A DNA stretch of 64,000 bases from Nymphaea colorata (lineage: Eukaryota > Streptophyta > Magnoliopsida > Nymphaeales > Nymphaeaceae): contig NC_045138.2 of the NCBI RefSeq assembly GCF_008831285.2, positions 37,811,115 through 37,875,114 on the forward strand, in the 5' to 3' direction. How positions within the stretch are numbered: the stretch's first letter is position 1; each line of letters opens with the position of its first letter. The notes under the pieces are model-generated. The model was not told the origin of the DNA and searched no databases. It saw nothing but the letters and a program-made list of their open reading frames with translations. The position numbers were made by a program, and so were the translations under genes. Below, piece by piece: positions 1-11,564 of this stretch.

Positions 1-117
1 CTTGCATAAAATACAAATTTCGATGCTCATTAATGCCGCTGATCTTTCATAAAGTTTCGTTCAAGCTTTTACTCTTGTCATACTTCTGAGGTGGAAAAGT
101 TTTCCTATTATTCGTAG

Positions 118-1947
118 GTCAAAGATGCAAAGGGTGTGAAACATTGGAAGCCAGTGAAGGTGAACGTTAAGGATCATATAAGGATCCCAACTTTTCCCCC
201 TGGATTGTCACCTGAAGAATATGAGAAACACCTGCAAGGCTACCTCTCAGAGATAGCCATTGAAGAAATGTCGCAGAACAAGCCCCTGTGGGAGGTCCAT
301 ATCTTCAAGTACTGCACTCCTAGTGCAGTGAACACCCTTGTGTTCAAGCTTCACCATGCAATTGGGGATGGCTTCTCCCTGATGACAGCATTATTTTCCT
401 GTCTGCGAAGAGCCGACGACCCGTCCCTGCCACTTACATTTCCATCTTGTAATGGTTCCTCTAAGCAACACCGTTCTAAAATTGAAAACGGAACCGTATG
501 GAGACATCTCTCACCGCTTTGGTTCACCTTTCAAGACTTTGGCTGGAGCCTGCTGAAAAGCAGTTTGCTTGAAGATCCTAAGTCTCCTATAAGATCAGGA
601 GAACTTGGGGTTGAGTTCAAGCCTGTGTTCATCTCCTCTGTTTCTCTTTCACTAGAGGAGATTCGAGAAGTCAGAGAAGAATTGAAGGCAGTAAGTTTCT
701 TTGATCTATTTTGGATGTAAATTTCCTGTTCATTTGCTTACAAGAGTCCAACTTCTCCTCAAAAAAACACTAAGTGTGATGCCTCGTTTTTATAAACTAA
801 AGTGCTCCAAAGTAATGAAAATCTAAATAAACCTTTTTTTTTAGATTTCAACAGTATTTTGGCACTAAAGACTACGACAAACCAAGCTATTTTTCTGTCT
901 TCCGGAACTTATCAGACAAAAGGTCACGAAAACGACCAAAGATTAGAAGATATTAATACTATATCTCCTCTTTTGACAATTCTAGGCACCAATATAGAAC
1001 CAAACCATCCATCAGGGTTAATTGCTAAAAGCAAAACATGGTTCACATTTACTGTACTGTCTTCATTATCCGCTGATTTCTTGCCTTTTTCTTTTCACGG
1101 CAGACCGTGAATGATGTAATCACAGGGACTGTCTTCTATGGCATTCAGTTGTACATGCACCGCATGAGTCCGGGCTCAGAAAACTTACGTGCCACTGCAT
1201 TGGTGTTGCTAAACACAAGAAGTGTCTCTAAGCATCTGTCTTTAGAGGATATAAGGAAGGATGGAGCTGAAGCGTCCTGGGGAAACCAGTTCGGATTCAT
1301 ACATGTTCCTCTCCCTGCAAGCAAATGCATCAAGAAGGCGAACCCAATCGATTATGTGCATGAAGCACAAGAACTGATCAGAAAAAAGAGGAGCTCACTG
1401 GGTGTATATCTAACTGGGAGATTCTTAGACATGCTAAGGAGGTTAAGGGGCCCTGAGGTGAGCCTAACACTTATGACCAACCATGTCAAATGGGTAGTCA
1501 CCATTTGACAATGTTCGAAGCATGGCTGGAGCATGACAGAGATAGGGATTTACAATTGTTACGTTCTGATTTGGTTCAACCGGCCAATCGGATTTGAGTT
1601 CACTTGGTTCATTTCCTTTGACAAAAGCTGGATCTCCAGCTCTAGATTTGGACTCATATCAAGTTCTTCATCTGAATTTGAATCAGAACATGACTGAATG
1701 TCCAAATTTGCATGAAATTGGAACTTATATGACACTTTGGCTTGTTACAGGCAGCAGCAGAGCACATTCATTCGACACTAGGAAACACCAGCATGACCAT
1801 TTCAAACATAATTGGCCCATTGGAGAAGATATCATTGGGGGGCAGCCCCGTCAAAAGCTTCTATTTCATGGTGACACATATTCCGCAGGTGGGTATGCTC
1901 GTTAGGCACGCACATGTGCATGCAAGAGTGCGTGTGTGTGTGTGAGT

Positions 1948-1997
<50 letters not shown>

Positions 1998-2203
1998 CAC
2001 AATACCCTGTTTAGATTCGTCTGCCATGGTTGATAGAGAGTTGCTAATGTCTGCAGAGCCTCACCATATCAATGCTGAGTTACATGGGGAAGCTGAGATT
2101 GGCTGTAGGAGGAGAGCAAGGTTTCTTAGATTCTGATGCGATGACAGGATGCTTCGAAGAAGCATTTGCCAAGATACTTGATGCTGTAAGAGGGAAACGT
2201 TAA
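118..2203 (+). CDS. WSD: WSD-like wax ester synthase/DGAT, tandem copy 1 (5' end outside window)
   Basis: Member of the plant WSD family, bifunctional acyl-CoA:fatty alcohol / diacylglycerol O-acyltransferases usually placed at the ER and used in cuticular wax synthesis. Exons seen here are 118-690, 1104-1457, 1751-1888 and 2057-2203, with GT-AG borders and all junctions in phase 0, giving 403 residues. Exon 1 (70 codons in copies 2 and 4) must lie about 1.4 kb upstream, outside the window. Exon 2 carries the family's catalytic motif HHAIGDG (HHxxxDG) and a PLWEVHIFK segment typical of the acyltransferase domain. Exon 4 has SNIIGPLEKI and exon 5 the LSYMGKLRLAV stretch of the C-terminal DUF1298 domain. 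Every exon is open and the gene ends with TAA at 2201-2203, the most ancestral-looking end of the array. Substrate and product are inferred from family only. Confidence 0.9.
1931..1993 (+). repeat. (GT)n(GA)n microsatellite in WSD copy 1 intron 4
   Basis: GT repeat passing through GAGT into a long GA run, lying between the exon 4 donor (1889) and the exon 5 acceptor (2056). The same compound repeat sits at the same place in copies 2 and 4 with different lengths. Confidence 0.95.
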
Positions 2204-4391
2204 ACAACACCCTCAATCCAGGGAGATGCCTGAGAGGGAAAATGAATTGTCCCATAAAACAGAAGCTTTTCTGGGAACGTTCAAGTTTCTTTTTATCTCC
2301 CCAATACTCCATTGCCTTCATTTCTACAATTCCTGCCATCTCACTCCCTCTCTCTTGCTACTGAGAGCTTATCTCAATGTTTTAAGGTTCTACTTTACCC
2401 ATGCATCTATTCATGGGTCGACCCAAATTGTTGAATGGATATGAATAGACCTTTGTATTGTCAGAAACTGGCGTGCATACAATGGATTCTGCAATATTTT
2501 AGAGTCAGCAGTTATAACAATCTAAAGATTTGGGACGTTTGATAGCCTCGAGTTTGAGATCCTCAGGATTCGACAACCATGAATTTAAGATCAGACCCTC
2601 CCTCTTTGGTTCAAATCAAGAGTAATCGAACACCCCCAGTGATTTTGAAATTAAAAAAGCGTTTTTATGTTGTAAAAACAAAATCTAAACCCAATTGTTG
2701 CCAAATCTACAATGTAAATCACATATATACAGAACAGTTAAATTTGCTTACGAAGACATTAACCGTGGTCGTTGAAGAGTTACTTATGCATAAGCCTTTG
2801 CGAAGTGCTTTCTCCCTCACATATGAAAACATAAATGTTGACATAGAAGGCATGAAAATTAAGGAAATAGCAGGATGTATGTCCAAGCCGGATAACGAAC
2901 GAGACAGGAACCATTTACCAACCTACTTGTGTCTATTCCCTTGGATACAAGTTGAATATCAAGGACTCGATACCAATCTTATCTAAAGAGACTGTGTCAA
3001 ATCTATATGGTCCAATTTGATTAGAATGACAGAAATTAGATCTGAGCTATGAAGCTGGTGCAATATTAAAGGCGAACGTTTAGAGGGGCATATGACAACC
3101 CAGATTTTGAGGATGGATACGACATGTAAGGGTCGAATAGGCTAGAGATCCAAATTTTGGACTTGAAATCCGAAGATGAGAGAGGACCAACTAGAGTCAA
3201 ATGGTCGGTCGCTTAAAAGAGAATGGGACATCAAATCTCAATTCTGCTCCCATGATCCATAGTGGGAACGGTTCGGGTTTGACCACGGCTTACCCGATCC
3301 TCCCATGCGGCAGCTCGCCCACCCATGTTGCCCCTTTGGACCCACATCCACTCGTGACCCGAACCGTTTGCATCGTCTAGCTAGCTCCTATGAACTAGAA
3401 ACAGGGTTGCCCTCTTCCGTCACCAGCGGGAGACAAAAAAGGGAGATACTGCGTTCACCGTGGATCAGGACGAGATCGTACGGCTGACAGTGATTCCCCT
3501 CCTTAGAGCTTCTAAGGGACCCTCTCAGAAAGCCTCTCAAAGGAATTCCCTCCACTTGTTTAGTCCGTGTGATGCTTCTTGGCGGATGGTTCGCAATCAC
3601 GTTGTTCTTGTATATGTGTGGTGTCTCTGGCTTTTTCGGAGATGGGTGCTTCTGCATTTGTGGTTTTGGTTTATTTTTCTCTGTTTCTCTTCTCTAGAGA
3701 AAGGATGATCTCGATTCTTAAATTTGGTCTTTTTTTGTGATTTTGTTTAGATTTGGTAGTCCTGGGTGCTGTATCTTTGCCGTTTTCTGAAACAGTAGTT
3801 CTTTTTCGCGTCTGGTGTTGCTCTCTTTCCCTACCTCTGTTTCCTATTGAATGTTTTTCTTCGGCAATGTTTTCATGGGCTTTTTAGTAGCCTGATTTGG
3901 GTCCCTTTCTGTTTCGAAGATGATGATGAACATGAAGTCATTGAGTTATGATCGTCTCGATATGATTATAACTTCCATCGCTACGTCCTTTCTGAATCGT
4001 TATCGTATTTTCTTTCTTTTCCGGATTCCGTGTATTGGGTTTGTTTTTTAATCGAGAGGGATGTAAGGAAAACATAATCAAACACTTGAACTGAAGCGAA
4101 TGCTTTGTGATGGATCATTGTTGTTTCTGAATCTTAGGGCTGTTCTTGTTTTTAAATGTTTTTCACTTTTAGGATGCTTTGTTTCTATTTTTGGTATTCT
4201 TGGGTTCTTTTCATCAAATGATGAGATCAGAAAAATCTTAGGACACCTTCCTACACAGTTGGATTCAACTGTGGATGAGAAAGACTTTTCATTTCTGATG
4301 ATGAAAGAATATGTATATTAACTTCGGTTTTTATTTCTTAGGTCGACTTGTTTTGACCACTCTTTTTTGAAAACTTTTAGTAAGTAAAAAA
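2204..4391. repeat. D block copy 1: duplicated sequence downstream of WSD
   Basis: No convincing gene. The block recurs downstream of copy 2 (17995-20494) and copy 4 (46858-49500). A 135-codon reading frame at 2579-2986 is broken in the other copies, so it is not believed. The part at about 3240-4000 reads like an old promoter and 5' leader: GC-moderate sequence, then CTCTCAAAGG (CTATTAAAGG in copy 4), then T-rich intron-like DNA. A host gene for that leader is not visible. Confidence 0.7.
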
Positions 4392-5582
4392 GCTTTGTTT
4401 GGATGGAGGGAAAGGGTGAGATGAAACGGAAAAGAAAAAAAAAAAGGAAACGATAAAGGGAAATGAATGTAATGAAAAGGAAAGTAAATGAAATAGGTGA
4501 TTATAAAATTTGTTTGGATAAAAAGGAAAAAAATGTTAAAATTAAGTTTGTTTGGACTATAAAGAAAAAGAAATGATAAAATTTATAATATTTTACAATA
4601 ATACCTTTAACATTCAAAATGTTTAAAAACTTAAAAGAGGTTTTCCTTTTAGTGGAGCTCAGTCCTGTGTTGGAGAGTCCCTGTTTCATACCTTTGAGAA
4701 AGTGTCAACGGGTGTGGTGGTTTGACCCAAACTTGACTCATATTGAGCTCGAATTCATCGATATTTGGTCAAAAGGGGTTTGGTTTGAACGAAACTCATG
4801 ACCTCTATTTACTACAATTTTTGTAAAAAAAACCAATTAATGTAGATGCAGCAACAACTGTTCAATCTCGAGGTCACAAACACATCATTGAATATGATAA
4901 GAACCTGTTAAGGAAATATTATCAACATACCCTGGCTGTTCTTCACTATTTTCAATCTCATGTCTCCATTGATACCATTATCACAAGGCTGAATATTTTC
5001 ATTTGTCCGATCATTTTGATTCGTTCACAAAATGACCAATTATACATTCTCCATTTTTTTTTCAACAGTCCTGTTTTCCACTAAACTCTTCTTTCATGTC
5101 CTACTCACACTAACTTCTGAGGTGTCATCCTCCAAACTTAATGTTTAGCAAGAGTTTTCTCCTTAAAGAAAAACACTACTAACTTTTAATGGCATGGATT
5201 TTTCGATCAGACTTAATAAGCAAGGTCAACTAAGAAAAAGCACACGATTATAAGTAAAAAAAATAGATATCATGTATTCATTATGATTGATAATACCATC
5301 ATAACCGGAAATGCTACAATGTCAAGAATTGACTGCAGAAATCAAGCACAAACCTGAAACTGCTGCAGTCACGAATACAAAGGCATCATGTTGCCATGAA
5401 CAATGGACCTTCAAGTCAAAAATATTCCTGGGACTGCATCAAAATCTCAATGCAATTTAAGTGGCTGATGCATGGATCGGCCTGCAGAACCTGACAAGAG
5501 AAGCCCAAATCCTCTTTCTTCTGAAATGGCCTCAAACTCCAAGTAGTTTCATCCACAGGGGGAAGATGATGAAATGAAACTC

Positions 5583-5951
5583 TCACCAACGTTCCCTTGG
5601 TCTACTATCTGGGAGAACAGGGATAACAACTTTTTCTTTTGGCTTGGGGGAAACCTTTACACAGTTTGACGGCTTCACTTGTTCAAAACCTGTACTACTG
5701 TTGTCATCAAAATCAGGAGAAAAGTCATCTTCTTCGTTATCCCAGCCATCATCTTCCTCTTCAGAATGTGGATCTTCATCACTGTCATCGAGGCCGTCCA
5801 AGTCCTCGCCCAGTTCATCACCCATGAGGTTTTCAATTTCAGACCAGTCGTCATCCCCTTCACTTTAATCTACTCCTAACGGGTCGGAGTTTTCGCTCCC
5901 AACATCTGTTTCTGGTTTCCCCACAAGTCTTATTGGGGACCTAGGTAGATA
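5583..5951 (-). pseudogene. Acidic exon fragment of an unidentified gene, with in-frame stop
   Basis: Read on the - strand, a splice acceptor (TTTTTTGCAG) is followed by an open frame starting YLPRSPIRLVGKPE. The frame hits one TAA (5865-5867) and then continues for 94 codons as SEGDDDWSEIENLMGDELGE and a very acidic Asp/Glu tract, ending ...KEKVVIPVLPDSRPRERW and a stop. The biased composition, the acceptor and a frame that resumes after a single stop suggest the last exon of a real gene, now broken. No partner exon was found upstream on the - strand. I do not recognise the family. It lies inside the candidate TIR element, so it could be a captured fragment. Confidence 0.45.
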
Positions 5952-6085
5952 CTGCAAAAAAGATGCCCGAAGCTTTTAGCTTTTCTTTGATGATCAACGA
6001 CCGATCTTTTTGATAGAAAAGACTAGTGGGTGAAAGGGGCATTGTGGGTAAAAAAGGAGGAGACGTTTTATTTCCTTCAGATTTA

Positions 6086-6088
<3 letters not shown>

Positions 6089-6119
<31 letters not shown>
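6089..6119. repeat. (TA)n microsatellite
   Basis: About 15 TA units near the right end of the candidate TIR element. Confidence 0.95.
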
Positions 6120-6122
<3 letters not shown>

Positions 6123-6218
6123 ACAGCTAAACAAACTTTTAAATTTTCTTTTCATTTCATTCTTTTCAATTAAAGGATTATTGTTCAATCCTTCTCTTTC
6201 GTTCCAACCAAACAAAGC

Positions 6219-7869
6219 GAATAGATTTTTTATGGTTTTATTGCTGTAACTCTCTCCCATCAGATGTACTGCTCTTGAAAAACTAATTGAAAACCCAAGT
6301 CGGCCAACTAATTACCAACTAAGTCGGTCAATTTTTTATCCTTCCTATAGAGACAAATGATCGGATCTTGGGAAATGTGCTGAAAGTTGGACCAAAATCA
6401 CATCCAGTAAAGCAAAAAATATGACAGAACACTTTTACTAACTACGAACGTAAGAAAGAAATCCCATTTATACCACTTTTTTTTTTTTTTTAAAAGACTT
6501 GGTAAAATGAGATTCATTTTGCTTTGCAAAAATAGCAGGGAATTGCACTCTTTTCACTGTGGACAGACTTTTTTGTGAAAATTTCAAGCTCGGGCCTTTA
6601 CAAATTTTAGTTTATTTCTGAAATGATCTTGTCGTCTTCTTCCCGTGTGCAGAATCTCAAGCTTACTTTGATTCGTTCATGATTCTTAGGCATTCAGAAG
6701 CCCTAACCAATCTTTATCCGTTGAGGTGAAAGAAATGTTCATAAACTGTAAAATTATTTCTTTTATGTGGGTTAATGCTTTTGCAAGGCCAAAAACAAGT
6801 CATCAAACTTCTAAGCAAGGATTAGTTCCATTAATCCAATAGATTTTTATTCTCTAGGGATCTCACATCCTTGGATAATGATGTTCTTTGATGCAACTCA
6901 AAAAAAAGTGTATATGTGATAATATGTAATATGTACGCGTATATATGCATCTTTCTCTATCTTTTTTTTAAGAGTTTTTTTTTCCTCTTTATTTAAATTA
7001 AGACTTCATTTTCAAAAGCTTATACATCTATACATACATACAAAGATATATCTCTCATCTTTTAAAATCTTTTATTTAGTGATCTTCAAAAGCTCTTTCT
7101 CTTTCTTTATATTTCTCTTGTGATTAAGTTTTTATCTTTTTCATTCTTTTGAACATATTTTTCTTTCAAGATTTTTTATTTACCGACTTCATCAAAACCA
7201 AAACTCAAGTACCCCATGCCATTTTCAAAAACTTTTCTTTCTTAATAAAAATATTTATGACAATTGTAAAAACAAACCTTAGATGTATGTTATGGTAGGA
7301 ATGCTTTTATATTAATGTTATTGTATGAATGCATTATTCTCTTTTAATCATATATGATTAATACATTCATTCATTTACATTCACTTAACATCACTTATGA
7401 TCACATGCACTTTTCTAAAAAACTTAACCAAGATGAGATGGAAATCTGACTAGGTAGTAACCGAATTATTGCAAAATGTCAACCGACTTAAAGTCGTAAG
7501 AGAACACTAAAGTGATTTCAAAAGATGATCTTCAAAGTTATCAAAATGATATTTATAATGATTTCTCGATTCAAAATTTCTCAAATCAAAATGTTTTTAC
7601 ACTCTCAAAAGATTTTTCAAAACTTTCTAAAAATCTTGAAACATAAAATCTTCAACATTTTCTCAAACACTACATCACATATAAAATGAAAAAGATGTTT
7701 AAGTCAAAATGAAATACATCAATAATAAACATAGCACTTGTATTGATTACTCCTGATAAAAACACTAGGAACGGTCGATCTTTGTATTGACGGGTGAGTC
7801 CATTTTTCTCTCATTTTCAAAACAAAATCTCATTTTTTTTAGCACTCTAAAAAAAAAAAGAATTGAGGA
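6219..7869. other. D block tail, then AT-rich non-coding DNA
   Basis: 6219-6900 matches 48795-49450 and, in part, 57900-58290. It includes a CTTCTTCCCGTGTGCAG segment resembling an intron 3' end. From 6901 to 7869 the sequence is strongly AT-rich with many short T and A runs. I see no gene and no recognisable element in it. Confidence 0.6.
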
Positions 7870-10760
7870 TGCGTCCAATGGTTTATTTTGTCTGTGGGGC
7901 TGGATGGAAGAGACAGGTTGGTTCTGAATCTAAGTCCAAAGTTCACGCAATTGGTTGGAGTTATACTTACCTGCTTCACTTAATCTTGCCATCAATCCCC
8001 ATGTAGTATATTCTAAGAATCTACATCTTTTCGTTTTCTTAGTGTCCATATGATTTGAACTGTGTTTGACAGCTAAATCCATACAGAAGCATGTGTTTGT
8101 GTCAGTAGTTGAGTGGGCAAAATGAAAGCCAAGCTGCAGATCATTGCGCCCAAGATAATGAGGAATCTGAATACATATCAGCTCTGCTAGTAAATACACT
8201 TTCAAAATAGTCTCAACGCAGACTTGACATAACTGGTTAGATTGATGAGCAGGTATAAAGTTTGTCATCAATTCAATTCACATAAGTGTTAAGAGTTTTG
8301 GGCAGTAATACTTTTACTCTGACCAAATTTTGGTGTGTACATAGATTTGATCACATGTTAACTTATGTATAAGCTAATGGAAATGTGTTAGCCGGTGGGG
8401 CATGCCAGCATATGCATGCTTGTGGTTGTGCATGGAAGAAAGAAAGTTAGTCATCATGTGGGCACTAGTGAAGCCAGTTTTGTTTTAGTGGGGGCACTCA
8501 TTCAATACCTTTAATTTGTTTAGCTCACTTGCATGTATAACAATCAAATATAACAAAAAATTGACATATATACTAAACTAATTTTGTGAGTCTGGTGTGG
8601 CCAGCCACCATGTGGCTCCGCCATTGCATGTGGATGACACTCTTAATGTACACCACCAAGAGAGTGACCCACTCACCCGCGCTGATGCATTTTCATGTTT
8701 TGTAGGTATTTTAATCGAACATTTCATAATATTTTGTTCCTGAAACATATGTTTTACCACATATTTCACAACTACCACTTTATTGTTTAAAAAGTACAAT
8801 GCACTTATGTTTGAATAAATGAAAAGGTATCACATGAGACCAAGGTGAACCTGGTTATATGCACAGCTCCGGTGCATGCTGCGTACTCATAAATGTGAGC
8901 TAGAGATACACTTGGCTTTACTTAAAGGCTATGCACCATGCACACCAAACACAACATGTGGGTAACCATCTTTTGGAGCAGATGAGAGTGACAGTCCAAC
9001 AAGAGCCATAGGTCACCCCAGTTTTTCAAAAATCAAAATGTTTTTTTTAATTAAATTTGGCCCTATAAAGATTTTGAAAATTATATAATGCCCATCTTTC
9101 AAGATAAACCTTCGCTCTGCCACTGACTATATCATTATAAGCACTGAGTTCGGTACCCATCGAGTATTGGGTACCGGCCCGTAACACATTGTGTTGAGTT
9201 TATACTCACTTGGACTCAGTGTTAGGGGCCACCCCGTCTCTATTGCCACTTCACTTTCTTCTTTCCGTTTCTCCTCTCGCCTCTCTCTCATCCCTCCTTT
9301 CTCTTTTGTCTCTCTCTCCTGCTCTTATTTTGCACTGGTATAAATTGTCGGCAGCATCAATGACAACCATCATCCCTCTCTTTCTTTCTCTTTTCAACCC
9401 TTGCACGGGAGGTTTCTCCATTTTCATCCATTAAATGGGAAGTGGAATGTACTATAATAGCATTAGTGTAGTTACATATGTGTTCATATAAGCCACTGCT
9501 CACACCAACCGATCAAAAAATTTCGACAAAAATTTAGATTGGGATGAACCAAAAATTGTATATGGTACTGCTCACATCAGAACTAAATGTATCATACATG
9601 TGCTCCTCGACCAAAAAATCCTATTTCCTCCACTGCATAATAGTATGACTTTTTGAAACAACTTGGTACATTTTTTTTTTCAACATGTATAGTATGAATA
9701 TATGTTTGGGGAGCACAAATATCAACCGCGGACCCTAAGAACAAGTTGTTCTTTTTTTGGCATGCCAGGAATGCGAAGAATAAATACAACCCCAAGAAGA
9801 GTTGTATTGGCTTCACAATCGTACGCAAGCGTTCAGGGAGAAGCGTTCTTGCCTATTAAGCAAAGAACTTGATCATGTCCACATCAAGCTTCATTTCAAG
9901 CCCAATTCTGGCAATATTTCCTTATTAACTGGATCCACATTTTCAGGCAAATCTTCGCACAATTGGTAATTTGGTCACTTAATTCCGAGTCCGGCGGGTA
10001 GGAGAACATGGATATATGCAATCGGTCAGCGACCGATACAGCAGAAAATGGATTCAGAAGATACTCTTTATCCACTGACTGATCATATGGGTTCATCTGG
10101 ACGTGATGTTGGAATGGAAGAAAAAAACTCCTTTAAGAACCCAGTCAAATCAAATATACCAGATCATTCTACCATGTTAAAGATATATATATGTGTGTGT
10201 GTGTATGTGTTTTTGTGTGTTCTGAACTTCTTTTCACGTCTAATTATGGTATAGTATATTTACTATGAATGGAAATAATAATGTACATGCAGGTGAAGTA
10301 TAAGTATGAAAATTTTGGGCCTTCGTTTTTTTTCATTTTCTAAATTTAGGATTACCTCTCACATCTGATCAAGGTTTTCGAGCACAACACGAAGATGAAT
10401 TCAGGCAATAAAATTGGCAAGACTGAGACTCAGTTCCAAATCTTCAACTTGACATCCTTCACATTTTCCTCTTGCTCACCAACATGAATAAAAAATTTGG
10501 ACCTTTTAATTTTCAGATTCCTGTAAAATACATTGTCTCTTGGTAACCAGCAAGAGAAGTGTTCTTCCATGTGCATAATATGCTTAGGTTCACTTTTGCT
10601 AAAAATATATGCCATAAAAATCGTTATAGACACACTAACAACATTTTTTTTTTTTTAATTGAAACTTTAGATCACGTCCCGTCGTCCACTAGTCAATTTT
10701 TGTTCCACCACAAATTAGACTATTAGAAAGGGGAGACATGGTACGCCGGCCACCGAAGTA
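7870..10760. repeat. U block, first copy (duplicated WSD upstream sequence)
   Basis: Begins TGGTTTATTTTGTCTGTGGG and ends near GAAAGGGGAGACATGG. It matches 11571-13548 in the same order and also 40260-42400 and 23160-24060. It therefore looks like a tandem copy of the distal upstream region of the WSD genes, without a WSD gene of its own. No coding exon recognised. Confidence 0.7.
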
Positions 10761-11564
10761 AGTTTCAAATGCTATGGGCCTTTAAATATATACATATAAG
10801 GTCCTAAGTGGCGGACTCTCCCTCTGGAGTTTGTCGTCGATATTATGAGTAGAAAAAGAGAGAACAGTTTTCAAGGATAACATTTTTTTTTTTACCTTGC
10901 TACACTAGTAAAACCTTTCGAGTGGTAAATTTTTTCTACCTCTCCTCAGATTAATAGTAAAACCTTCTTCCTCGGTTTCTGGACATGCTTTTTATAATGA
11001 AGGGGCAAACACGAATCTGAGAGGGTATCTGGTAAAAGAAACATTGTTTGCTAAGAAGACCATGCTCTTATTCAAAGAAATATAATGTGATTATAGACGT
11101 TGTTTCTAACTCCAATCAACAGCTGCATCCATCTCAACTGACTGTTAAATCCTGTCAAAACTCGACGCCCTAAAAAGACAGCCACTTGCATGTGGATTCG
11201 GACTCCTAGTCCGAACACCATCTTTTCCACCAGCCGGAGACCACATACATGGTCGACATTTGTTAATGAAAGTATGATAGAGAAACAAAAAACTTAATCA
11301 AACGGCCTGCCTGCATGAGTGCGGAGACAGTGAGTTGGAAGATGGCAGTTAATCCACAATTGAACTTGGGACTACTCCAGATTCTCTCATTTCAGCATTG
11401 GAAGCGAACCAGGAAGAGAAGCACATAGATAACCAGCACAACTTAGGGAAATGCAAGCCGATTAATACAGTATTCCTAAGGTAGAGAAAAATGTGCTGGC
11501 ACATTAAAGACCTGACAGCAGATTGGAATAGACAATCCCAGTGCCGAGGCAGGGGCAGTAGGTG
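10761..11564. other. Spacer between U blocks
   Basis: 10790-11090 matches 22870-23110 (CGGACTCTCC ... CTTCTTCCTCGGTTTCTGG). 11340-11560 matches 33540-33800. No gene seen. Confidence 0.6.

Larger units (their letters stand above)
4392..6218. mobile_element. Candidate TIR element (1.8 kb) with GCTTTGTTTGG ends
   Basis: The left end GCTTTGTTTGGATGGAGGG is mirrored at the right end (6190-6218), whose reverse complement reads GCTTTGTTTGGTTGGAACG. Related GTTTGGAT/AAAAGG motifs repeat just inside the left end. The paralogous block after copy 4 lacks almost the whole segment (it passes from GAAAACTTTTAGTGAGTG near 48740 straight to the GGTTTTATTGC sequence near 48795), which supports insertion. No clean target site duplication was found. 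A partial homologue (equivalent to about 4670-5335) persists after copy 2. The segment contains a gene-like exon at 5583-5951. Superfamily not assigned. Confidence 0.4.

Noticed and set aside
2579-2986. 135-codon open frame after WSD copy 1
   Set aside because: The same DNA after copies 2 and 4 carries frameshifts and stops, and no family is recognisable.
7000-7860. Possible LTR retrotransposon piece in AT-rich DNA
   Set aside because: No LTR pair, primer site or polymerase motif could be seen.
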